From positions 1 to 39,360 of the forward strand of contig JAACPT010000005.1 of assembly GCA_009995385.1 (NCBI GenBank): a stretch of DNA of 39,360 bases, read 5' to 3'. Made by a program: the position numbers and the translations under genes. The notes below the pieces were generated by a model. That model was not told the DNA's origin and did not search any database. It saw only the letters and a list, made by a program, of their open reading frames with translations. Below, one piece after another: positions 15,814 to 25,298 of the stretch. The stretch comes from Candidatus Parcubacteria bacterium. GTDB lineage: Bacteria > Patescibacteriota > Minisyncoccia > Phycocordibacterales > UBA918. The stretch's first letter is position 1. Each line of letters begins with the position of its first letter.

Positions 15814-18060
15814 ATGTACCTCAAGGAACTTACCATTAATGGGTTTAAATCCTTCGCTCGAAAAAGCGAATTAGAATTTTCTGCTCCCATCACCGCTATT
15901 GTCGGACCAAATGGTTCTGGGAAGAGTAACATCGCAGAATCATTTCGCTTTGTGCTGGGTGAGCAATCAGTAAAATCCCTGCGTGGAAAACGAGGAGAAG
16001 ATCTCATTTGGGGTGGTTCCGAAAAAGTGTCGCGTGGTAATCGCGCCAGCGTGGAAGTAGTGTTTGATAACAAAAGTCGTACCTTGGCACTCGATTTTGA
16101 TGAAGTGCGGATTGAACGCATTGTGCACCGTGACGGACAGAATGAGTATAAGTTAAATGATTCAGCGGTACGCCTCAAAGATATTCATGAACTCCTCGCT
16201 AATGCTAATATTGGTTCAACTGGGCATCATATTATCTCGCAGGGTGAAGCTGATCGAGTGTTGGCAGCTGGTCCAAAAGAGCGGAGAGAAATGATTGAAG
16301 ATGCACTCGGGCTCAAAATCTACCAACTTAAAAAACAGGAGACTGAGCATAAACTCGAAAAGACGCACGAAAATATTGCCCAGGTGGAGTCGCTGCGCCG
16401 GGAGGCTGCGCCACACTTGAAATATCTTAAGAAACTAGTGGAAAAGGCAGAACGTTCACTTTTAGTACAGAAAGAACTACGGAGCAAGTACGCTGAGTAT
16501 CTGAAGCGAGAAGATACGTACGTAGCGTTTCGTAGCGATACGCTCATCAAAGAACGCCTAGTGCCAGCCGAAAAGCTAGTCGCAGTGGAAGAGAGACTCA
16601 CGGTCGTCAATCAATTACTACAAAAAACATCAGACACTACTGCTGATGGTCATCTACCACAGGCAGAAGCAGTGCTAAAGACCAGAGAGCGAGAGCGGCA
16701 AGAAGCCGAACGGACACTGAGTCAGATTGAAGGACAAATCTCGTTTCTGAAACGTCGCCTCACCGCCGTATCCACGGCAAAGCCGACCGTTAATGCGGTG
16801 ATTTCGCGCGAGCAACTAAAAAAGCTGGTGGCAAGCATCGAAGTGACGGTGGAAAAGGCACTTAGTAACGGTGAGCAATCAGTGCTGGAACGAGCACTGT
16901 CTGACCTTCTCCATCTGTTGCGAACGTTTTTGCAGCGAGAAGTAGGTACAGTAGTAGCGCCAAACAAAGTTGATGTCTCTGAACTTGAGCAATTGCAAAA
17001 GAGTCTTGTTGCCATAGAGGCGCAAGTAACAAAAGCGCTTACCGAAGAACAGCAGGCGAGAGAACGAGTCAAAACCTTGCAGGCGGCACTCGTGGCAGAT
17101 TCTAAAAAAGACCGTGAGGTAGAGCGAGAAATGTTTACCCTCATTAACGAGCGGCGTGAACTCGAAAGTGTCATCCGTACTATCGACCGTGAGCTGACGG
17201 TATTGGAACGTGACCGAAATGATTTTAAGCAACAACTGCAAGAAGCAGTGGCGCTCTTGGGCCGAGGTGCTACTGAATACTATGCCTTCACCATTATCGA
17301 TGAGAACGGACAGAGTGTCAGTGATGCCATCATTGCCAACGAGGATCGTTCTATGCAACGTACCAGACAGTATGAACTTGAGAAACTAAAGATTCGGCTC
17401 GAAGAACTTGGTGTCGGTGCCACGGAAGAGTTGCTAAAGGAATACCATAACGCCGTAGAGCGTGATGAATTTTTAGCCCGGGAACTAGCCGACCTCTCAC
17501 AATCAGTGGCAAATCTCAAAGCGCTCACCGTCGAAATGCAGGAAAAACTGCAAGAACAATTTGCGATAGGAATTGAAAAGATCACCAAAGAATTCAACAC
17601 TTTTTTCATTCTCATGTTTGGTGGAGGTACTGCCTGTTTAGAGCAAGTAAAATTACGGACCAAAAATTCTGATGGACAAACCGAGGGAATAGAAGAGGTA
17701 TTAGAAGAAGGGGTCGATTTGCGGATTTCACTACCTAACAAGCGAGTAAAAGGACTGGAAATGCTCTCGGGCGGCGAACGGGCACTCACTTCAATTGCAC
17801 TCATTTTTGCGATGAGTCAAGTTAATCCACCACCGTTCATCATCCTTGATGAGACTGATGCTGCACTTGATGAGGCTAATAGTCGTCGCTACAGTGATAT
17901 GATTGAAGCTCTTGCCAAACGTTCACAGCTGGTCCTCATTACCCATAACCGTGAGACGATGAGTCGAGCGGGAATTATTTACGGTATCACCATGGGAAGT
18001 GATGGGGTCTCTAAAATTCTCTCGGTAAAATTCGATGAAGCGGCAGCGGTTGCCAAGTAA
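15814..18060 (+). CDS. smc: Short SMC-family chromosome segregation ATPase
   Basis: MYLKELTINGFKSFARK...IVGPNGSGKSNIAESFRFVLGE; MLSGGERALTSIAL; FIILDETDAALDEANSRRY. About 750 aa. Confidence 0.92.
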   Translation: MYLKELTINGFKSFARKSELEFSAPITAIVGPNGSGKSNIAESFRFVLGEQSVKSLRGKRGEDLIWGGSEKVSRGNRASVEVVFDNKSRTLALDFDEVRIERIVHRDGQNEYKLNDSAVRLKDIHELLANANIGSTGHHIISQGEADRVLAAGPKERREMIEDALGLKIYQLKKQETEHKLEKTHENIAQVESLRREAAPHLKYLKKLVEKAERSLLVQKELRSKYAEYLKREDTYVAFRSDTLIKERLVPAEKLVAVEERLTVVNQLLQKTSDTTADGHLPQAEAVLKTRERERQEAERTLSQIEGQISFLKRRLTAVSTAKPTVNAVISREQLKKLVASIEVTVEKALSNGEQSVLERALSDLLHLLRTFLQREVGTVVAPNKVDVSELEQLQKSLVAIEAQVTKALTEEQQARERVKTLQAALVADSKKDREVEREMFTLINERRELESVIRTIDRELTVLERDRNDFKQQLQEAVALLGRGATEYYAFTIIDENGQSVSDAIIANEDRSMQRTRQYELEKLKIRLEELGVGATEELLKEYHNAVERDEFLARELADLSQSVANLKALTVEMQEKLQEQFAIGIEKITKEFNTFFILMFGGGTACLEQVKLRTKNSDGQTEGIEEVLEEGVDLRISLPNKRVKGLEMLSGGERALTSIALIFAMSQVNPPPFIILDETDAALDEANSRRYSDMIEALAKRSQLVLITHNRETMSRAGIIYGITMGSDGVSKILSVKFDEAAAVAK

Positions 18061-18101
18061 CCTTGCTTTTTTGTTGAAATATGTCATACTAAATAAGGTT
18101 G

Positions 18102-18127
18102 CTTCTTAATTCTAAGAAGTGTTTTTT
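18102..18127 (+). terminator. Rho-independent terminator after smc
   Basis: cttctta attc taagaag tg tttttt. Confidence 0.7.
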
Positions 18128-18161
18128 ATTGTCCGAGAGGACTTTTTGATGGAGGTGTACC

Positions 18162-18743
18162 TTGAATACTTTAAAGCAATGGCTATTGGCAACGGTAGCA
18201 GCGGTGGTGGTGTCAACAGCTTCGGCGACGGTCGTGATGACCGACGGTACATTGGTGGTCTATGACCCTAATGAAACGTATGTGGCAAGCGGGGTGCTCG
18301 GCCCGGCTCCAGCAGGGAGAATTTCTTCCTTCAGTATTGGTTGGACTTACGCAGACCCAAGCTACATCAATCAGATTACGGTGCAAGCACCAAGTGATTT
18401 GGTGGGTTACTTGTTGTTGGGTGTCTCTGCGGGCATCGACGGAAGTGGTCTTACATACGGCGGTGCGGCTCTGTTGGCTGGTGAAAGCGTATCGATTGCG
18501 ATGGGTGGATTTCCACAGGCGTCAATAAGCAAACCTGTAAGCCAGTGGTTCTCCATGGTCGCTCGCGATATGCCCACGCCAATTGCTTTTGGTCCTGGTG
18601 TCGGTGGCGGAAATGTTGTCGGTCTTCCAAACGATAATTTGGTCTCACCGGTGCCTGAGCCATCGATGGCCCTGTTGTTTGGGGCCGGACTTCTGGCAGT
18701 CGCCTCGGTAACCAAAAGACGCCGCCATAAGCTGTATGAGTAG
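18162..18743 (+). CDS. PEP-CTERM sorting-domain protein
   Basis: Signal peptide MNTLKQWLLATVAAVVVSTASA; C-terminus VPEPSMALLFGAGLLAVASVTKRRRHKLYE; TTG start with GGAGG SD at 18151-18155. Confidence 0.88.
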   Translation: MNTLKQWLLATVAAVVVSTASATVVMTDGTLVVYDPNETYVASGVLGPAPAGRISSFSIGWTYADPSYINQITVQAPSDLVGYLLLGVSAGIDGSGLTYGGAALLAGESVSIAMGGFPQASISKPVSQWFSMVARDMPTPIAFGPGVGGGNVVGLPNDNLVSPVPEPSMALLFGAGLLAVASVTKRRRHKLYE

Positions 18744-18753
18744 TGGCGGCGAT

Positions 18754-18802
18754 AAGCGCGAAGGAATAATCCATTTTTGGATTAGCTCCCTCGCGCTTTT
18801 TT
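18754..18802 (+). terminator. Long imperfect-stem terminator
   Basis: aagcgcgaaggaataatcca tttt tggattagctccctcgcgctt + tttt. Confidence 0.85.
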
Positions 18803-18880
18803 ATTTAGTTGTGTACCGACTTCTCCTCAGACTGTGTATGAGACGTCTGACACTGATTTATTTTGCTATGATGGGCATAT

Positions 18881-20245
18881 ATGGAAAAGGAATCAAAATT
18901 TAAAATTATTGGTGAAACTCCGTATGGTCCAATACTAGAGCGTGTACCCGACGCTACTACTGACACAGAGGGGGAGAAGAAAGTCTCTCCATCAGCTACC
19001 CCTTTGCCAGAAAAGATAAACACTAGTCGACGTAATTTTCTTGGTGTTGGTCTCGCTACTGCTGGTGCGGTCGTGGCATCATCGGTTGGAATAGGATTCG
19101 GTAAATTACGTGAAGACATAAAATCAATTGGAGCAACAGAAGATATCGAAGCTACCATGCCGATGAAGATCATACCTAAAGAATCTTCACGTGAGAAAGT
19201 TGAGGTTGTTGAACGAACATATAATAGTTTTGAAAAAGAGTTGATGGGGTACAAGGCATTTTTTGAACTAAAAAAGGATGAAGTCTTATTTGTTGATGAA
19301 AATAACGTACCGGTTGGTGGTCCAATCAAGATGCGTGATTTTGTCGATACAAAGTACCATAAGGATGGGCGAGTCGTGGCAGATAAATACCGTTTTTCTC
19401 CTGGCAAATGGAGTGATTCAGGAGTGTTAGAAGCGGGGATTGCGGGAGAGTGGATACAGTATGTTCGGGAACTCAGGCAGGCGGAGTACCCTAATCGTCC
19501 GATTGCTCGTTGTCTTCACGCGACAGGTGATTTTGCTGCCGCTGCAAATAACACTACCGAACCAGGACTCGCGGCGGCTATCGCTGGTGGCAAAATAAAA
19601 GGATATAAAGACTTGGTTGGATTTTATGCCAATAAACCAGTGGTGGGCGCTGAAGAGCTGACACGGGTAGAGTATGTGCAACAAGAGATGCAGTTTGCAC
19701 CAGCAGTCCCAGCTGTAGTGCAGACTGAATTGCGACAAATTATTCCGGGACTCTGTGCGCAAGAATCGAAGTTTAATAATGGGCTCACCAGTCCAGCCGG
19801 AGCACGTGGTATTTTTCAATTTATGCCTGAGACATGGGCACATTATGGTGGTCTACCGGAAGAAATAACCTCCCTTAAACGTCAAGTGGAGATTGCTGGT
19901 GCATTTTTTTCTGATTTGTATCAGCAGTTGCAAAGTCAGATTGGCAAAGTAGAATTATCTACCTTGCGGGCACATTTTTCAGATGAGGAATCGTTTGAGC
20001 GGGATTTATTGGTGCCACTGATGGTCAATTCATACAACGCTGGCGCTGCTAGAATCGGTGAAGGAGTTAAGCGATATTTAGCGACGACCAACGGAAGACA
20101 TCTGCCGAAAGGAAAAGATCTTTTTCTAGCCATCGTAGACTTTTCAAAACAATCAAAACATGGGCGGTATTTAGCGGCGTATGGACCTGATGCGCGTGCC
20201 TACGTACCAAAAATCTACGCCCAAGCAGCAGTGCTCCAAGCGTAG
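18881..20245 (+). CDS. Lytic transglycosylase (SLT domain) with Tat-type signal
   Basis: TSRRNFLGVGLATAGAVVASSVGIG twin-Arg motif; SLT core LCAQESKFNNGLTSPAGARGIFQFMPETWAHYG...NSYNAGAARIGEG. Confidence 0.88.
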   Translation: MEKESKFKIIGETPYGPILERVPDATTDTEGEKKVSPSATPLPEKINTSRRNFLGVGLATAGAVVASSVGIGFGKLREDIKSIGATEDIEATMPMKIIPKESSREKVEVVERTYNSFEKELMGYKAFFELKKDEVLFVDENNVPVGGPIKMRDFVDTKYHKDGRVVADKYRFSPGKWSDSGVLEAGIAGEWIQYVRELRQAEYPNRPIARCLHATGDFAAAANNTTEPGLAAAIAGGKIKGYKDLVGFYANKPVVGAEELTRVEYVQQEMQFAPAVPAVVQTELRQIIPGLCAQESKFNNGLTSPAGARGIFQFMPETWAHYGGLPEEITSLKRQVEIAGAFFSDLYQQLQSQIGKVELSTLRAHFSDEESFERDLLVPLMVNSYNAGAARIGEGVKRYLATTNGRHLPKGKDLFLAIVDFSKQSKHGRYLAAYGPDARAYVPKIYAQAAVLQA

Positions 20246-20265
20246 ACATACTATTTTGGTGTTAT

Positions 20266-22227
20266 TTATTTGGGTGTGCTTTTTTCTTCAATCAGCTCAA
20301 AGTCGAGTTGCCGTTCTTCTTTATCAGCACGAGTGAGCTTTACTTTTACTGGGTCACCGAGGAGATAAACCTTGCCGGTGCGCTGTCCTTTGATGCGGTA
20401 CTTTTTTGCTTCATGCTCAAAGTAGTCACTTTTAATAGTTGCGAGGCGTACCATACCTTCAGCGAGAGAATCAACGTCCTGAACATAAATACCCCAGTCG
20501 GCGACCCCAGTAATGACGGCGTCGAAGATTGTTCCGATTCGATTCATCATGTATTCGGTCTGCTTGAACTTAATTGAGTCGCGTTCTGCTGAGACCGCCT
20601 CCATTTCGCGTAGAGAACATTGAATTGAGACTCGCTCAAATTTTGCCGTCTCTTTTTGACCGATGAGTGAACCATCAAGATGGCGGCGGAGCATTCGGTG
20701 CACCATCATGTCTGGGTACCGGCGAATGGGAGAAGTAAAGTGCGTGTAGTATTTGAATGCCAATCCAAAGTGACCAATATTTTTGGTTGAATAAATAGCT
20801 TTTGCCATAGAACGAATACTGGCGGTCTTGATGAGGTTTTCTTCTGGTGTTCCTTCAACTTCCTTCATCAATTTATTAATTGATTTAGCTTCTACAATGC
20901 CTTTATTTGTTTCAAATTCATATCCGAGGGCGTGGACAAAAGTGGCGAGTTCTTCTATTTTGTCTGGATTTGGTACATCGTGGATACGGTACACAAAGGC
21001 TAAATCACGATTGTTTTCTTTGGCGATAGTGTTGATATGGGTGGCTACTTCGCGGTTAGCGAGAAGCATGAAATCTTCAATCATGAGCATGGTCTCGGTG
21101 CGATTCTTTTTGTAGACCCGAATCGGTGCACCGCGTTCATCGAGTTCAAACTTTACTTCTGGTTGTTCAAAAGCGATGGCACCACTTTGGTATCGTCTCT
21201 TGCGGAGGAGGCGAGATAGGTCCATAAGCGTAGTGAGTTCAGAAAAAAATTCACCGGTTTGTTCATCGAGGACTTTCTGAGCATCTTCGTAGGAGAAACG
21301 TTTATCAGAATTGATTACTGTCTGCCCGTACCATGCTTTCGTGACAACGGCGTCTTTCGTCATTTCAAAAATTGCAGAAAAGGCTAATCGGTCTTCATTA
21401 GGGCGCAGGGAACAGAGGTCATTAGAAAGGACTTCTGGAAGCATGGGGATTACTCGATCAACAAGATAGACAGAGGTACCGCGTTCTTGTGCTTCGGTGT
21501 CGAGTGGCTCACCGTCGATGACGTAGTGTGATACGTCAGCAATGTGGACACCAACCTCGATATTTCCGTTGGGTAATGTCCGCACAGAGAGCGCATCGTC
21601 AAAATCCTTCGCATCAGCTGGATCGATGGTCATAGTAGGGACTCCTCGCACATCACGTCGCTTGGGGTCAGCGAGCGCGTCAGCGAATATCTTTTCTTTT
21701 GTCTCATACAATGTATGTGCTGCTTGCTGTACTGATTCTGGAAAATCTTTAGAGAAACCACCAGAGCGAATGATTGCTTGCATCTCAGTTTCGTGATCAC
21801 CAGCGCGACCGATGGTCTCAACAATTTTAGCAAGCGGATCAAGTGCGGGTTGTGACCAGGTAGTGATTTCGATGACTACTTTCATGCCAAGATCATTGGC
21901 CGTCGCTTCAGGAAGAAGAGGGCGGACGTGGATGCGTCGGTTATCGGGCTGGAGGAATTTGATAGTCTGGCCGTTTTCTTGGCGTTCTTTTACTACCCCA
22001 ATTAGTTCCCGGTGCGCTGATTTGATTACTCGTATAACGGTACCGTCTTGTCGTCGACCGAGGACTTTTTTCTTGAGGGCAACTTCGACTATGTCGCCAT
22101 CGAGCGCGAAGCCAAGGGCTTCGCGCTCGACTACGATATCTTCAGTAAAATCTGGATGGGCGACAAATCCAGTCCCTTTGCCACGAATCATAATGGCGCC
22201 TTCGTAAACTGTTTTAGTATCTGACAT
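20266..22227 (-). CDS. rnr: Ribonuclease R / RNase II family
   Basis: TIDPADAKDFDDALSVRTLPNGNIEVGVHIADVSHYV; HFTSPIRRYPDMMVHRML; C-terminal S1 domain. Confidence 0.95.
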   Translation of the reverse strand: MSDTKTVYEGAIMIRGKGTGFVAHPDFTEDIVVEREALGFALDGDIVEVALKKKVLGRRQDGTVIRVIKSAHRELIGVVKERQENGQTIKFLQPDNRRIHVRPLLPEATANDLGMKVVIEITTWSQPALDPLAKIVETIGRAGDHETEMQAIIRSGGFSKDFPESVQQAAHTLYETKEKIFADALADPKRRDVRGVPTMTIDPADAKDFDDALSVRTLPNGNIEVGVHIADVSHYVIDGEPLDTEAQERGTSVYLVDRVIPMLPEVLSNDLCSLRPNEDRLAFSAIFEMTKDAVVTKAWYGQTVINSDKRFSYEDAQKVLDEQTGEFFSELTTLMDLSRLLRKRRYQSGAIAFEQPEVKFELDERGAPIRVYKKNRTETMLMIEDFMLLANREVATHINTIAKENNRDLAFVYRIHDVPNPDKIEELATFVHALGYEFETNKGIVEAKSINKLMKEVEGTPEENLIKTASIRSMAKAIYSTKNIGHFGLAFKYYTHFTSPIRRYPDMMVHRMLRRHLDGSLIGQKETAKFERVSIQCSLREMEAVSAERDSIKFKQTEYMMNRIGTIFDAVITGVADWGIYVQDVDSLAEGMVRLATIKSDYFEHEAKKYRIKGQRTGKVYLLGDPVKVKLTRADKEERQLDFELIEEKSTPK

Positions 22228-22325
22228 GTGGCACTGATAGTAACATGGAGCTCTTTACATTTCCATCTAGAGTGCTACAGTCCTGCGGTCGTACCGGCGA
22301 ATCCGGTGTTCTTTTGGAGTTAAAA

Positions 22326-22799
22326 ATGTCACCTACCATAAAAACTTCTCGTGGGGAAGTAACTTTTTCTGATGTGTACCGTGAATATCGAAATGACTGG
22401 TCATGCTTGGTTATTTTAAAAGATGATTGTTTTGGACATTCGTTCAGCTTGTCTACTGGAGCGTGCAAGTATTACGACACGCTCTGGCCAGAAATAGTCG
22501 TGGTGTATGACAATGCGTTCTGTTCCGTGAGTGTGCCTGCTACCGAGTGTATGCGGTACACACAATCTTCACTCGATGGTGCACTCCTCGGGTACGTAGT
22601 GAAAGACGTTGTAAAAAATTTGCGCGATGAGCAAATAAGCTCTGAAATGCGAGATGGGGATACAGCATTTATTTACGGACAAAGACGTAAGAGTGGGTAT
22701 AAAGTTTTACAGCTTCAAAACCTGTATTTACCAAAGCCACAGGTCTCTGGTGAATGGGAATTGCTGGGTGCACTGCAAAAAAGGGGTACGAGTAGGTGA
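22326..22799 (+). CDS. Hypothetical protein
   Basis: In-frame ATG 22326 preceded by ttGGAGttaaaa (SD); upstream TTTACA-N16-TACAGT promoter-like; the upstream ATG (22245) overlaps promoter elements. Confidence 0.6.
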   Translation: MSPTIKTSRGEVTFSDVYREYRNDWSCLVILKDDCFGHSFSLSTGACKYYDTLWPEIVVVYDNAFCSVSVPATECMRYTQSSLDGALLGYVVKDVVKNLRDEQISSEMRDGDTAFIYGQRRKSGYKVLQLQNLYLPKPQVSGEWELLGALQKRGTSR

Positions 22800-22810
22800 T
22801 GGACTCCTTT

Positions 22811-22840
22811 AAAAGCCTTGTGTATAACATGAGGCTTTTT
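22811..22840 (+). terminator. Rho-independent terminator
   Basis: aaaagcct ... aggcttttt. Confidence 0.75.
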
Positions 22841-22989
22841 ATTTTAAGCATTTGGTAATGTGCCTATTGACCAAATAATTACTATCTGATACTCTAGCGT
22901 CCACTACAGCCGAGTGAGCGAGGGTCAGCGTCAAATTTTTTTGAACAAGACCGAGCGAGCGCTGGGTGTATAAATTTCTCAAATTTTCT

Positions 22990-23418
22990 ATGTTAAAGAT
23001 GCGATTGCAACGAACTGGACGAAAAAATAACCCATCATACCGGGTGGTAGTTACTGATTCACGAAATGCCGTGTCACGTGGACGAAGCGTCGACTTGATT
23101 GGTTCATACGATCCAAAAATGGGACGTGTTCAAATCGATAAAGATAAAGCAACTCACTGGCTTAGTCATGGAGTGCAACCTTCAGACACTGTGTATAATA
23201 TGCTCATAGCACAAGGAATTGTTGAGGGGCGTAAGAAGAATGTCCTTCCAAAGAAGTCTCCAATCATTGATGAAGCAAAGATTAAAGCAGAGGCGGAAGC
23301 GAAAGCCGCCGAAGAAGCTGCTGCAAAAGCTGAAGCCGAGAAAGCCGCCGCTCTAGACGTAGCTGAAGAAGCAGTGGTGGAAGAAACTTCGGTTACAGAA
23401 GAACCAGTCGCTGCCTAA
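22990..23418 (+). CDS. rpsP: 30S ribosomal protein S16 with Ala/Glu/Lys-rich C-terminal extension
   Basis: MRLQRTGRKNNPSYRVVVTDSRNAVSRGRSVDLIGSYDP; tail KIKAEAEAKAAEEAAAKAEAEKAA. Confidence 0.94.
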   Translation: MLKMRLQRTGRKNNPSYRVVVTDSRNAVSRGRSVDLIGSYDPKMGRVQIDKDKATHWLSHGVQPSDTVYNMLIAQGIVEGRKKNVLPKKSPIIDEAKIKAEAEAKAAEEAAAKAEAEKAAALDVAEEAVVEETSVTEEPVAA

Positions 23419-23436
23419 ATTTTACCCACACGTGTA

Positions 23437-23465
23437 TTGACTCATATGAGACACTCTCGTATGAT
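23437..23465 (+). promoter_or_regulatory. Promoter of the KH-domain gene
   Basis: TTGACT (23437-23442)-N17-TATGAT (23460-23465). Confidence 0.65.
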
Positions 23466-23522
23466 TTTAGAAGCACGTTACATTCAGTGACGCTTGCTTA
23501 CCAGTATAGACAAAAATGATGT

Positions 23523-23876
23523 ATGGATACCCACGAAGATAAGCAGTTTCTCGAGAATCTAGTAAAAGCACTTGTCGATCATCCTGAAGCGGTTACTATT
23601 AGCCGTACCGTTGATGAGATGGGTGTTCTCCTTACTTTGGATGTGCACGCGGAAGATATGGGAAAAATTATCGGCCGTTCCGGTAATACCGCCAAAGCTA
23701 TTCGCACCCTATTGCGTGTTGTTGGAATGAAGCATGACGCTCGAGTCAATCTCAAAATAAACGAACCAGAAGGTGGTCGTGGCATGAGTCGCGAAATGTC
23801 TGAAGCGATGAAAGAGGACAATTTGGCGGTTGAACCAAAGTCACTCGATCAGGCTATTGATGACCTCAAGATTTAA
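23523..23876 (+). CDS. khpA: KH-domain RNA-binding protein
   Basis: LDVHAEDMGKIIGRSGNTAKAIRTLLRVVG: KH GxxG motif, located next to rpsP and trmD. Confidence 0.88.
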   Translation: MDTHEDKQFLENLVKALVDHPEAVTISRTVDEMGVLLTLDVHAEDMGKIIGRSGNTAKAIRTLLRVVGMKHDARVNLKINEPEGGRGMSREMSEAMKEDNLAVEPKSLDQAIDDLKI

Positions 23877-23936
23877 GCATAAAAAAGCGGGGGAACTGTT
23901 TTTTACGCCAACTCTCGACAGTTAAGAATTTACGAC

Positions 23937-23966
23937 AAGGCAGTCTTTATTGAGGACTGCCTTTTG
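23937..23966 (+). terminator. Rho-independent terminator
   Basis: aaggcagtc tttattgag gactgcctttt. Confidence 0.8.
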
Positions 23967-24062
23967 TTTTTAGCATTTGTTGGAAAATAATCGCATATTA
24001 CAGCGCATTCACTTTTTAATTACTGTTGAGCAGTAGTGATACTTTTATGCTAGGATTTCTAC

Positions 24063-24734
24063 ATGCATTTCCATGTCATCACATTATTTCCCGAGGTCTG
24101 TCAAACATACACTGATTCGGGTGTCCTTGGTCGTGCTCAAAAGACTGATAAAGGAAGGGGGGCGAAGGTGCGGGGAAAAAAGATACAGGTGAGCTACTAC
24201 ACCCCGCGAGATTTCACGACAGATAAGCATCGTAAAGTAGATGATAAACCGTATGGCGGTGGACCAGGGATGGTTATGAAAGCCGAGCCAATCATAAAAG
24301 CCTGGGAAAAAGCGGTGGGGAGAAAAAGAGATATATCAAAGGTAAAGACGCTCATCATGTCACCACGCGGACGTTCGTTTACTCAGTCTTGTGCCAAAGA
24401 GTATGTCCAGAAATATGACCACCTGGTACTTATCTGTGGTCGCTATGAGGGGATTGATGCTCGTGTCGTAGAAGCACTAGGGGCTGAAGAAATAAGTATT
24501 GGAGATTTTATCTTAACGGGAGGAGAATTACCGGCGCTTTCTATCATTGATGCTACAGCCCGACAGATTGCAGGTGTGCTTGGTGCACATGAGTCACTTG
24601 AAGAAGAACGAGCCACCACCGGTGAAACGTACACCCGTCCGGAAGAATTCATCTATAAGAAAAAACTGTTTTCGGTACCGAAAGTATTTGTTGGAGGAAA
24701 TCACGCTGAGATTGAGAAGCGCCGGCAACAATAG
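24063..24734 (+). CDS. trmD: tRNA (guanine-N1)-methyltransferase
   Basis: DKPYGGGPGMVMKAEPI; CGRYEGIDARVVE; EEISIGDFILTGGELPAL. Confidence 0.95.
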   Translation: MHFHVITLFPEVCQTYTDSGVLGRAQKTDKGRGAKVRGKKIQVSYYTPRDFTTDKHRKVDDKPYGGGPGMVMKAEPIIKAWEKAVGRKRDISKVKTLIMSPRGRSFTQSCAKEYVQKYDHLVLICGRYEGIDARVVEALGAEEISIGDFILTGGELPALSIIDATARQIAGVLGAHESLEEERATTGETYTRPEEFIYKKKLFSVPKVFVGGNHAEIEKRRQQ

Positions 24735-24831
24735 TGGCATTTGCAAGAAAAAATGGTTTGATTGCTGTGTCATACTAAAAAACCTCCACTCATGGTACTA
24801 TTTTTCTATCGTTAATAGCTAACCATTTTGT

Positions 24832-25245
24832 ATGGAATTAGAAAATAAAGAAGAAGTAAAAGTCGCTGCGGAAGAAACTAAAAATGTTCCAGAAGAGACC
24901 GTAGCAAAAACGACTGACGCACCATCATCAGCACCGAAGCTCTCATTTTCAGTGATTGGATATATACTTCCGTTTCTTTTTTTCTTGCCACTACTAGATG
25001 AAAAGACCAAACGCGATCCAATGGTCAAATTTCATGCTAATCAGCAATTGTTACTGTTGATTTTGATTGGTGGTGTGTATCTTCTCCACAGCACTGTTTT
25101 GGCGGTCCTTTCTTCATTTGGCTATTTCGTAATGCAGTTACTGAGTGTAGGTATAATCATCTTGATTGCAATTGGTGCCTATAATGCCCAAAGAGGGAAA
25201 ATGAATGAACTACCGTACGTTGGACAGTTCAGAATCTTGAAATAG
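24832..25245 (+). CDS. DUF4870/Tic20-like small membrane protein
   Basis: KRDPMVKFHANQQLLLLILIGGVYLL and hydrophobic helices. Confidence 0.65.
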   Translation: MELENKEEVKVAAEETKNVPEETVAKTTDAPSSAPKLSFSVIGYILPFLFFLPLLDEKTKRDPMVKFHANQQLLLLILIGGVYLLHSTVLAVLSSFGYFVMQLLSVGIIILIAIGAYNAQRGKMNELPYVGQFRILK

Positions 25246-25298
25246 GCAGAACATACTATTTAATTAAAAATATAGAGAACCTATCCCTAGGTTCGCTA

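Noticed and set aside
16320-17804. Ser-rich minus-strand ORFs inside smc
   Set aside because: Shadow ORFs opposite Glu/Leu/Arg-rich coiled coil; codon mirror effect.
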